Part shown: in pieces, positions 1-6,059 of the stretch
Position numbering within the stretch: the first letter of the stretch is position 1
Layout: each line of letters starts with the position of its first letter
Notes under the pieces: generated by a model
Database searches by the model: none
What the model was told of the DNA's origin: nothing
Seen by the model: only the letters and a program-made list of their open reading frames with translations
Position numbers and translations under genes: made by a program
Origin: Chloroflexota bacterium
GTDB taxonomy: Bacteria; Chloroflexota; Anaerolineae; CG2-30-64-16
Direction: 5' to 3'
DNA: 21,314 bases
Assembly (NCBI GenBank): GCA_029555885.1
Contig: JAKPQT010000288.1
Span: 1 to 21,314 of the forward strand

Positions 1-1
1 G

Positions 2-1051
2 CATGACCCCTATGTGGAATCGGCCATTATGCTGCGCGGCCAACGTGTGCCGCTGGCGGCCAATTTCACGGCCGGCTATGGCGTATGGCTGGCCCGTGCC
101 AATTTCAACCGCCAGTCGCTGCGCAGCCTGCTCGGGCGCGACGGTGGGATCGACCGCCCGCGCGTCTACTTGATGCAGCCCTACGATCCGAACAGGCGGA
201 TCATCGTCATGCTGCACGGACTGGCCAGCAGCCCTGAAGCCTGGGTGGAACTCGCCAACGAAATCCTGGGCGATGAGGCCCTGCGCCAGCATTACCAGAT
301 CTGGCAGGTCTACTACCCGACCAACATGCCAGTCGCGTTGAACCACGCCATGATTCGCAGGGCGCTCGGGGATACGCTGACGCATTTCGACCCATCCGGC
401 CAAGCGCCGGCGTCGTCCGACCTCGTGCTGGTGGGGCATAGCATGGGCGGGGTCATCGCGCGGTTGATGGTGTCGTCAACCGATCAATCGCTGGTGCAAT
501 TGGCTGCGGATCACAGTCGGTTGACGCCGCAGCAGATCAGGCGCATTGATCCCATGTTGCGCTTCGAGCCCTTCCCGAATGTCAGCAGTGCCATCTTCAT
601 CGCGGCGCCTCATCGGGGCACATCGGTCGCGGGTGGACGCCTGGGGCGCTGGATGGCGGGATTTATCCGCTTTCCCATTACGGTGCTCGAAGAACTCGCC
701 CATACACTGACACCCAATGCGGCCGCCAGCAGCCGTGAAAGCCTGGCAACCATTCCCAATAGCGTGAACAATCTCGACGAAAACGATCCGTTCGTGCGTA
801 CGGCGGCGGGCTTTCCCATCTCATCCCAGGTGCGCTATCACTCGATCGTGGCCCAAGCCAATTCCGAAGTGGCCCTCGATGATTCCGATGACGGTCTTGT
901 GCCTTATCGCAGCGCACATCTTCCCGGCGCACAGTCCGAGAAAGTCATTATTTCGGGGCACAGCGTGCAACAGAGCGCGGCCGCGATACTGGAGATCCAG
1001 CGTATTCTGAGAGAGGACATGGCTCTGCGGGAAGCGCATTTACAGCCATAG
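2..1051 (+). CDS. Alpha/beta-hydrolase (lipase/PGAP1-like), 5' end outside window
   Basis: The reading frame is open to the left edge, so the true start lies upstream; the GTG at 14 is only the first possible start inside the window. Residue numbers below count from that GTG. The protein shows a complete hydrolase triad: a nucleophile Ser143 in GHSMGG, a probable acid Asp in DDGLVP (about 292-297) and His316 in SGHS. An HG pair at 68-69 fits an oxyanion-hole loop. This matches serine hydrolases with a lipase or PGAP1-like fold, acting on an ester or acyl substrate that cannot be named from sequence. No signal peptide is visible because the N-terminus is missing. It is on the opposite strand from the relaxase and separated from it by decayed genes, so it is probably cargo or flanking DNA and not a transfer gene. 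The fold is well supported; the substrate is unknown. Confidence 0.85.
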   Translation, partial: HDPYVESAIMLRGQRVPLAANFTAGYGVWLARANFNRQSLRSLLGRDGGIDRPRVYLMQPYDPNRRIIVMLHGLASSPEAWVELANEILGDEALRQHYQIWQVYYPTNMPVALNHAMIRRALGDTLTHFDPSGQAPASSDLVLVGHSMGGVIARLMVSSTDQSLVQLAADHSRLTPQQIRRIDPMLRFEPFPNVSSAIFIAAPHRGTSVAGGRLGRWMAGFIRFPITVLEELAHTLTPNAAASSRESLATIPNSVNNLDENDPFVRTAAGFPISSQVRYHSIVAQANSEVALDDSDDGLVPYRSAHLPGAQSEKVIISGHSVQQSAAAILEIQRILREDMALREAHLQP

Positions 1052-1142
1052 ACAACTGCCATCTGCTGTGCGCGGCCGAGCTGATTTCGGATTTCGTATG
1101 GGCGTAATGCATTCATCTGAATGCGCAAAGAGCATCAGACTT

Positions 1143-1313
1143 ACTGTTGCCCGCTCGACGCTGGCACAGTGGGTCGGTGCGTGCGGCGCGCAACTGCAGC
1201 CGATGGTAAAGGCGCTGGATGACGAACTGCGTCGCCACGTGGTGCTGCACGCCCACGAGACGCCGATGCTCAAGCCCAAGCATCTTGGCGACGGCAAGGC
1301 GTACCCAACGTGA
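1143..1313 (+). pseudogene. IS66-family transposase (TnpC) fragment
   Basis: About 56 codons ending in TGA at 1311 resemble the middle of the IS66 TnpC transposase: a VARSTLAQWVG segment, then LQPMVKALDDEL, then LHAHETPML. In intact IS66 transposases the last motif normally reads LHADETP, and its Asp belongs to the DDE catalytic triad; here it is His. The fragment lacks both the N-terminal zinc-finger/HTH part and the rest of the catalytic domain. I see no IS66 terminal inverted repeats around it. The open frame extends upstream to a GTG at 1068, but that part does not look like transposase. This is a dead remnant of an insertion sequence. Confidence 0.6.
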
Positions 1314-1611
1314 TCCGCCGTCTGGCGGCGACCCAGCCCATGCTCGACAAGATCGTCGGCCACCAACGCCACATCGCTCAGGCCTACGGCATATCGATGG
1401 AGCATGCGCGCTGGCTGTTGACCACCGTGGCGTTCCACTGCCTTGCCGTGGCCGACACGGTGTACTCGGTCGCCGAACGGGAACCCGTCGTGGATGCAGA
1501 CCGTGCGACGGAGGAAGCCGAGATGGAGGCCGAACTCAACAGGGCATGCACGCACTCATTGTTGGCATGCTGGCCTTGATGGATGCTGATGGCCTTTCAG
1601 GAGATAGTTGA
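1310..1611 (+). pseudogene. Unrecognised small ORF with probable frameshift near its 3' end
   Basis: A frame from GTG 1310 runs to a stop at 1577-1579 (89 residues). It begins MIRRLAATQPMLDKIVGHQ and contains a plausible helical stretch, HARWLLTTVAFHCLAVADTV, then an acidic tail. Its last residues (THSLLACWP) look unnatural. The next frame over the same bases reads HALIVGMLALMDADGLSGDS and ends at 1611, which looks like a normal C-terminus. I infer a one-base frame break around 1540-1557. The GTG overlaps the stop of the IS66 scrap and has only a weak upstream AAGG, so the natural start may have been lost. I do not recognise the family. It could still be expressed in its short form. Confidence 0.35.
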
Positions 1612-1626
1612 TCGTCGTTCTCGTTT

Positions 1627-2109
1627 GTGGGGGTTGAATGGAAATCCAGGGATGCCGTAATTGAGGAGCCTGGACGGCGTATCGTTCAGGAACAAACACG
1701 CACGGGCGGCCAGGCCCTGCCGTGGCTCGACATGACGGCCTTCCTGCGCGGGGCCATCGACCTTGCGCTAGACAACCATGCCAATGCGCCACGCAGCAAT
1801 ACGCAATGGGTGTTCTTCGACCGTGGCCTGATCGACGCGGCGGCAGCACCCCAGGCACTGGACGGCACTACTATTCTGGACACGATTGCCCAGTCGCATC
1901 GCTACCACTCGCGCATCTTTCTGGCCCCGCCGTGGCCTGAAATCTATGTGCAGGACGAAGAACGCCGTCACAGCATGGATGAAGCGCGGGCTGAATTCGA
2001 GCGGCTTCAGCGCACCTATCCAGCGCTGGGCTATGCGGTATCGCGGTTGCCCAAGATCAGAGTGGCGCAACGCGCTGACTTTGTGCTGGACACCTTGGCT
2101 AGCCGCTAA
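1627..2109 (+). pseudogene. AAA_28-like ATPase/kinase, N-terminally truncated
   Basis: The segment EEPGRRIVQEQ at about residues 13-23, then LPWLDMTAF, VFFDRGLID, YHSRIFLAPPWPEIY and a C-terminal LPKIRVAQRADFVLD match the body of the AAA_28 / COG3911 type of predicted nucleotide-binding proteins. Full-length members begin with a P-loop of the GGPGSGKST kind roughly 20-30 residues before the EEPGR motif. Here that part is absent: the frame starts with a weak GTG (1627) and the upstream bases encode nothing like a P-loop. The second half is intact with no internal stop. Without a Walker A motif it is unlikely to bind nucleotide normally, so I call it a beheaded pseudogene. It converges on the relaxase gene with about 50 nt between the stops and no terminator hairpin visible there. 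Confidence 0.65.
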
Positions 2110-2159
2110 CCTACCAAGGCGAACTCTACCGTATCTCACCGCCACGTAGGACTCCATGC

Positions 2160-4022
2160 TCAAATCTCTTGCGTAACTCTGAGATAAGGATTGTTGGGTG
2201 GTACTGCATCGAACAACCAATTCGCATCGATCAGCAAATACCCATGCAGCTTCCGGGACTTGCGCGGCCCGGTGACTTCACAGATCCAGATGTTCAAGCC
2301 GCTGTCGTGCTTTCGATGCAACCCCAGTTTCTCAAAGCGCTTCTGCACCCACTGCCAATCCGGCATCTTGTCCTGCCGTGCCAGCGTGCCGACATGAGGG
2401 TGCTCCTGGACGTAGCGCTGGAACACACCTGGGCTGACCAAGTAGGCCGTGTCATTCACGGAATGCACGAGCGCTTTTGCGTCGTTGATGATGAGCCGGC
2501 GCGAAGCAATTCCCTGTTTCAGCCACATCATGAAATGTTCGCCTGACGGGGGCGCTGCTGTTAGGGGTGGTTTAGCAGTAGATGGTGGTGGCGAAGGAAG
2601 CACTGCGGCAGTCGCTGGCATAGGAGTGCTGGGGTCTGCGGGGTAGCTTCTCTGTGCAACCGGCTCCACATCCTGCTCGGCACCAGGCGAGCCGCTCGTG
2701 CTCACCATTGCCAGCATGTCCTCCATGACATCGGACACGGGCTGGGCCTTAGGCGGTGAGGCGGTGACGGTACTACTGCCTTCCCAAGATGGAAGTTTCT
2801 GACCGTTCGGGGCTGCCTTCGCCATGGCCGCAGGCGGCATTTTCGGCGCCTCGGCGTCGTTTTCGGCGACTGCCGCGTCGATCGCTACCGTGCCTGCAAA
2901 AGGCGTCGGTCGCTCGCCAGATTCCCAGATCAGCGCAGGAGCGAGGCGCAACAGGGTGAACGAGTGGGACCAGCCGGTGGAACTGGTTATGGTCGCGCGC
3001 CAAATAGCCTTGCCGTCGGGCGCCGGCTGCAACATGCCGTGATCCTGGAGGACGTTGAACACCGCGGTGTTGTTCGCAGGGATGCCATCGACGCCTTGGG
3101 ACAGCAGGTGCGCACGCAGTTTGTCCGAGACCGTTTTGCTCACCAGCCACAGGGCATCGTCGGTGAGCCAGCCATCGGAGGCTTCCGGCTGGTTCAGTTT
3201 CAACTGTTCCTTGAGCAGGTAGCGCAACCCGTCGAGCAGCTTGCGCTGCAGCGCGTGCTTGGGCGCAGCCATGGCGCGGGCCGGATCGCCGCCCAGCTCC
3301 TGGGCCACCGAGGCCCGGTCTGCCTGCACGACAAGTTCGCCCAGTACGCCGGCGTGCTCGTACTGCCCGGCCAGGACGTAGAGCAGTGGTGCCCACAGGG
3401 ACGGATAGCCGCTGAGCCAGTCCAGGGCCTCACGGTCGAGCAGTTGGTGGTAGAGCAAACCTGTCGCGGCGCTGTGCAGGCGGTACTCGCGATCGTCGCG
3501 GTAGCGGAATCGGTATGGCTGGCGCAGCGGGCCGTGCCAAGGGTGCCAGATGCTGCCGTCGGCCAGCTCGACGTGCAGATCGACGGCGATCTTGCCGATG
3601 TCGTGCAGCAGCGCGGCGTAGGCGACGGCGGCGGTCCAGGCTTCGGACTGTGCCGCTTGGTCTTCGGGGCTGGCGCCGATGGGCAGCAGATGGGACTGCC
3701 GCAGTTTCAGACTGTAGGCGACGATTTCGAGGCCGTGGTCGAGCATGCCGCCCAGATAGGCATGGTGATGCGCCTCGGAGGCCGGGAAGGCCTGGACCAG
3801 CTCGGCGTAGCGTTCCAGGGGCGCTCGGTACAGCGTGGCGAATTGCCTGCGCGACAGCGAGGTGCGCTGCCAAATGTGCTCCAGCAGCTTCTGCCGGCGC
3901 GGGGTGGCCAGCAGCGATGCGGCCGACTCGGGCCGCATCAACCCTTTCGGGAGGACGGTGGCGGGTGCTGGCGGTGGCGCGCCGGCGACCGGGGGCCGTT
4001 TTCGCTGGAACAGGGAGAGCAT
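2160..4022 (-). CDS. traI: MobH-family ICE relaxase (TraI_2 HD domain plus C-terminal DUF1528)
   Basis: This protein would nick and pilot the ICE DNA strand at oriT during conjugation. From the chosen start it has 620 residues. An HD-type domain is visible: HHHAYLGGMLDH at 85-96 and LLHDIGK at about 138-144, the histidine/aspartate signature of TraI_2 (MobH) relaxases. A Pro/Ala-rich linker covers roughly residues 390-495. The last ~125 residues, beginning near FMMWLKQG and ending YLRVTQEI, match the C-terminal TraI_2_C/DUF1528 domain. I chose ATG at 4022 (MLSLFQRK) because AGGA sits 7-8 nt upstream and family members start this way; the frame extends 25 codons further to 4097, but that part is low-complexity. 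The upstream 315 nt are gene-free and repeat-rich. Family assignment (PFGI-1-class relaxase) is strong; nicking activity is inferred. Confidence 0.92.
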   Translation of the reverse strand: MLSLFQRKRPPVAGAPPPAPATVLPKGLMRPESAASLLATPRRQKLLEHIWQRTSLSRRQFATLYRAPLERYAELVQAFPASEAHHHAYLGGMLDHGLEIVAYSLKLRQSHLLPIGASPEDQAAQSEAWTAAVAYAALLHDIGKIAVDLHVELADGSIWHPWHGPLRQPYRFRYRDDREYRLHSAATGLLYHQLLDREALDWLSGYPSLWAPLLYVLAGQYEHAGVLGELVVQADRASVAQELGGDPARAMAAPKHALQRKLLDGLRYLLKEQLKLNQPEASDGWLTDDALWLVSKTVSDKLRAHLLSQGVDGIPANNTAVFNVLQDHGMLQPAPDGKAIWRATITSSTGWSHSFTLLRLAPALIWESGERPTPFAGTVAIDAAVAENDAEAPKMPPAAMAKAAPNGQKLPSWEGSSTVTASPPKAQPVSDVMEDMLAMVSTSGSPGAEQDVEPVAQRSYPADPSTPMPATAAVLPSPPPSTAKPPLTAAPPSGEHFMMWLKQGIASRRLIINDAKALVHSVNDTAYLVSPGVFQRYVQEHPHVGTLARQDKMPDWQWVQKRFEKLGLHRKHDSGLNIWICEVTGPRKSRKLHGYLLIDANWLFDAVPPNNPYLRVTQEI

Positions 4023-4104
4023 GCGGGTGTCCTGTGGCGGGCCGACCGGGAGGCCTTTTTGCCTTTTCGAGGTAGGGCCTTTCCCCTTGCACCCCATTCC
4101 CTTG

Positions 4105-4137
4105 CCGTTTCGGCCCTTTGGCCTTTAACCGTTTCGG
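4105..4137. repeat. Paired CCGTTTCGG repeats upstream of relaxase (candidate oriT element)
   Basis: The 9-mer CCGTTTCGG occurs at 4105-4113 and 4129-4137, a 24-bp period, and each copy is itself a small palindrome (CCG-TTT-CGG). Between them, at 4112-4123, is GGCC-CTTT-GGCC, a further inverted repeat. The surrounding 4050-4130 is unusually rich in CCTTT tracts. The gene-free stretch 4023-4337 also holds the 4158-4180 inverted repeat and the toxin-antitoxin promoter. Relaxase-adjacent repeats are typical of oriT regions, but I see no sequence that proves a nick site. Confidence 0.4.
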
Positions 4138-4157
4138 TATAGCGGGGCCTGGGTTGC

Positions 4158-4180
4158 GGTTCCAGCGTCAATGTGGAACC
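4158..4180. repeat. Inverted repeat GGTTCC-N11-GGAACC
   Basis: A perfect 6-bp inverted repeat (4158-4163 and 4175-4180) with an 11-nt loop. It extends to TGCGGTTCC opposite GGAACCCGCA if one C is bulged. It lies about 140 bp upstream of the relaxase start, where an oriT arm or a relaxase-operon operator would be expected. Confidence 0.4.
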
Positions 4181-4246
4181 CGCACGAATGGATTGCGCGG
4201 CGACCAGCCGCTGGCCTCGGCCTATGCTGCGGAGACGCTGTTTTCG

Positions 4247-4328
4247 CCAGGTAGGTTGCTCTCTAGGCGTCAAAGTTGACAAATGCGACAAAGGCGACTA
4301 GAGTAAGTCCTGTCTCAAACCTACCTGG
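4247..4328. repeat. Perfect 11-bp inverted repeat flanking the antitoxin promoter
   Basis: CCAGGTAGGTT at 4247-4257 is the exact reverse complement of AACCTACCTGG at 4318-4328. The arms are 60 bp apart and enclose the predicted -35/-10 of the Xre-RES operon. The right arm overlaps the antitoxin ribosome-binding site. Only the right arm would be transcribed, so this is more likely a pair of protein-binding half-sites than an RNA hairpin. Confidence 0.6.
4276..4304 (+). promoter_or_regulatory. Sigma-70-like promoter of the Xre-RES operon
   Basis: A perfect -35 TTGACA (4276-4281), 17-bp spacer and -10 TAGAGT (4299-4304, four of six consensus bases) place a start of transcription near 4311. The -35 overlaps the inverted repeat GTCAA-AG-TTGAC (4269-4280). 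The spacer consists of two near-identical 9-mers, GACAAATGC and GACAAAGGC (4278-4295). Such overlap fits autorepression by the antitoxin or the toxin-antitoxin complex. Confidence 0.6.
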
Positions 4329-4337
4329 GAGATGACC

Positions 4338-4964
4338 ATGCCCACCGCCATTGAATTCATTGCCGACCGTCTGCCGCGTGTCACCGTGGAGGATGTGCGC
4401 CGCTTCGCGGATACCGTCGAAATCCGGGATGCGCCGGCTTTCGCGGCCGAGTTGCAGGCGTTCATTCACGAGCGCGTGGAGGCGGTAAAGCTGCCAGCCA
4501 ACCTCGAAGGTGAAACGGTGGAGCACGCCTTGAAGCGTAAGACGGCTGCGCTGCGCGCTGAGACGCGCTGGGCGCCGACTGAAACCGACGTCCAGCGAGG
4601 CCGCGCCGTGCTGCTGGAAACCTTCAACCAGCCGCACAACCTGCCGCCCGCGGAGTACGCCAAGCTGGCGGACAAGTCGCGCCAGCAGATCTACAAGGAC
4701 ATCCTCGCCCGTCGGCTGCTGGCGCTGAACGTGGGGCCGCGAGGCCAGAAACTGCCCGACTGGCAGCTCGACCCGGTGAAGCAGCAGTTGACCCAAACCG
4801 TGCTTCAGGAGGTCGAGGGCATCGACCCTTGGACGATCTACCGCGCACTGTCCGAACCGCTCGAAGGCTTGGGCGGCCGCTCGCCAGTGGATGCGGTGAC
4901 GCATGGCACGATCGACGACGTGGCCGAGGCCGTGTTCAACGTGCTGGGCGTTCAGGTGCATTGA
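4338..4964 (+). CDS. Antitoxin, Xre/MbcA/ParS-like, partner of RES toxin
   Basis: A 208-residue protein that should neutralise the adjacent RES toxin and probably repress its own promoter. The C-terminal part contains DPWTIYRALSEPLEGLGGRS followed by PVDAVTHG, the signature of the MbcA/ParS/Xre toxin-binding domain (pfam name: antitoxin Xre/MbcA/ParS C-terminal, toxin-binding). The middle (about 95-125, PPAEYAKLADKSRQQIYKDI) reads as a DNA-binding helical region. Two starts are possible: ATG 4332 and ATG 4338. GGGAG at 4327-4331 directly abuts the first but is 6 nt from the second, so I chose 4338. The protein is longer than typical ~120-150-residue MbcA-type antitoxins, with an extra N-terminal segment. 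The RES gene follows after 12 nt on the same strand, the usual antitoxin-first order. Assignment is firm; regulation is inferred. Confidence 0.88.
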   Translation: MPTAIEFIADRLPRVTVEDVRRFADTVEIRDAPAFAAELQAFIHERVEAVKLPANLEGETVEHALKRKTAALRAETRWAPTETDVQRGRAVLLETFNQPHNLPPAEYAKLADKSRQQIYKDILARRLLALNVGPRGQKLPDWQLDPVKQQLTQTVLQEVEGIDPWTIYRALSEPLEGLGGRSPVDAVTHGTIDDVAEAVFNVLGVQVH

Positions 4965-4976
4965 AGCGAGATCGCC

Positions 4977-5609
4977 ATGAGCCACGAGCTGCCTTCGTTC
5001 CTGATCGATGCCGGTGAGCTGCTCCAGCATGTGAGCCGCGTCGTCTATCGGGGCAGCCCGCTGTACTATGGCCGCAGCAGCACCAATCGCTACGATGACC
5101 CGGCCCAGGCCTACGGGGTGCTCTACCTGGGGCGCGACCTGCCCACGGCGCTGATGGAGTCGGTGTTTCATAAGCACCAGTGGCTTGCGGACACGAAGCG
5201 CTCGATCGCGCTGAAAGAAGTCCAGAGCCGGATGGTGCGCGCAGTGGGCGTGATGGACGACGTGCTTCTGGCCGACCTCACGGCGCCGGGCGTCATGGCG
5301 GGCTACTTCGGCCTGAACCTGGAGCAGTTGGCCAGCCGCGACTACACGCACACGCAGCAGGTGTCGGCCCAGGTGCATGCGATGCTTGGAGATGACGGCC
5401 AGGTGCTGTTCGACGGGGTGCTCTATCCGTCGCGCAACAACTATCCCGCCAAGAGCATCGCGCTGTTCGAGCGTGCCAGCGCGAAGGTCAGTGTCATCGA
5501 GGACATCGATCTCGTTGACCATGTGGACTGGCCGCGTTTCGTTGCTACATACCGCATCGGCGTGGAGCCCGACCCTGGCCCGTTGGAACCGGATGACGAA
5601 GCGTCCTGA
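4977..5609 (+). CDS. RES-domain toxin (NAD+-degrading family)
   Basis: A 210-residue RES-domain protein, the toxin of type II Xre-RES systems. Characterised relatives of the family (such as MbcT, ParT and Res) deplete NAD+ or ADP-ribosylate a target. The features that name the domain are visible: Arg in VVYRGSPLYYGR (R25/R33), Glu61 in TALMESVFH and Ser152 in DGVLYPSRNN. YLGRDLPTALMES is the usual core after the first arginine. Length fits the family. It begins 12 nt after the antitoxin stop, so the two are one operon. On an ICE such a pair is expected to stabilise the element by penalising loss. The catalytic residues look complete, so I expect an active toxin. Which of the two arginines is catalytic, and which chemistry applies, cannot be read from sequence alone. 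Confidence 0.9.
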   Translation: MSHELPSFLIDAGELLQHVSRVVYRGSPLYYGRSSTNRYDDPAQAYGVLYLGRDLPTALMESVFHKHQWLADTKRSIALKEVQSRMVRAVGVMDDVLLADLTAPGVMAGYFGLNLEQLASRDYTHTQQVSAQVHAMLGDDGQVLFDGVLYPSRNNYPAKSIALFERASAKVSVIEDIDLVDHVDWPRFVATYRIGVEPDPGPLEPDDEAS

Positions 5610-5693
5610 AGCAGCAAGAGAACACATTGAAGCCCTAAACAGAATGAAATGGACCAAACTGAAATAGGCATCCCTCAGCAGTAGGAGACGACC

Positions 5694-6053
5694 ATGAACA
5701 CCACGACTCGCACCAGCACCGCAGAACGCCTCGGCCGCGCCTTTGGCCGCGGATGGCGTGCCTACGCGCGCTGTGAACGGCGGGCGTCGAACTGGTTGGT
5801 TTCCAAGGGCATGCCGACGGCTGGAGCCACCGCGCTCGTGTGGATGGTTAAGCTGGCTGCGCTCGGGGTGCTGCTGTACACCACCTTCTGGCTGGCCCTG
5901 GTGATGGTGTGCGTCATGGTGGTTGCCTGGATGGCCCGCAACACCGACTTGGGCGAGGAGTTGCCCGAGCCAGAGTGGCGAAACGGACCAGCAGGATTCG
6001 GCCTATACACCTACGACGGTTTCCGCATTGATCCTCATGTCGAGGACGACTAG
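5694..6053 (+). CDS. DUF3742-family ICE membrane protein
   Basis: A 119-residue protein matching DUF3742, a family found beside traG in ICEclc/PFGI-1-type elements. It has a basic N-terminus with LGRAFGRGWRAYARCERRAS at about 13-32, two closely spaced hydrophobic segments (about 43-65 and 66-80) and an acidic C-terminus ending YTYDGFRIDPHVEDD. The start is well set: AGGAG at 5683-5687 stands 6 nt before ATG. It is on the plus strand, 84 nt after the RES toxin, and converges on the traG-like gene with only 6 nt between the two stop codons. Molecular function is not known. Its constant position next to traG suggests a role in transfer or its control, but that is inference. Confidence 0.8.
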   Translation: MNTTTRTSTAERLGRAFGRGWRAYARCERRASNWLVSKGMPTAGATALVWMVKLAALGVLLYTTFWLALVMVCVMVVAWMARNTDLGEELPEPEWRNGPAGFGLYTYDGFRIDPHVEDD

Positions 6054-6059
6054 CAGCGA

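Noticed and set aside
1109..1124. Hairpin GCATTC-ATCT-GAATGC after the hydrolase gene as a terminator
   Set aside because: The stem is only 6 bp and A/T-containing, and no T-tract follows on either strand.
4023..4097. Longer start for the relaxase (ATG 4097)
   Set aside because: The extra 25 residues are low-complexity, while ATG 4022 has a good AGGA site and gives the N-terminus usual for the family.
2964..4142. 392-codon open frame on the plus strand opposite the relaxase
   Set aside because: It is antisense to a well-supported relaxase gene, has no recognisable domain, and is low-complexity Gly/Val/Gln-rich, as expected for a shadow frame in GC-rich DNA.
4136..4171. Minus-strand promoter for the relaxase (TTGACG 4171-4166 with TATACC 4141-4136)
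   Set aside because: The boxes match consensus, but the 24-bp spacer is too long for a normal sigma-70 promoter.
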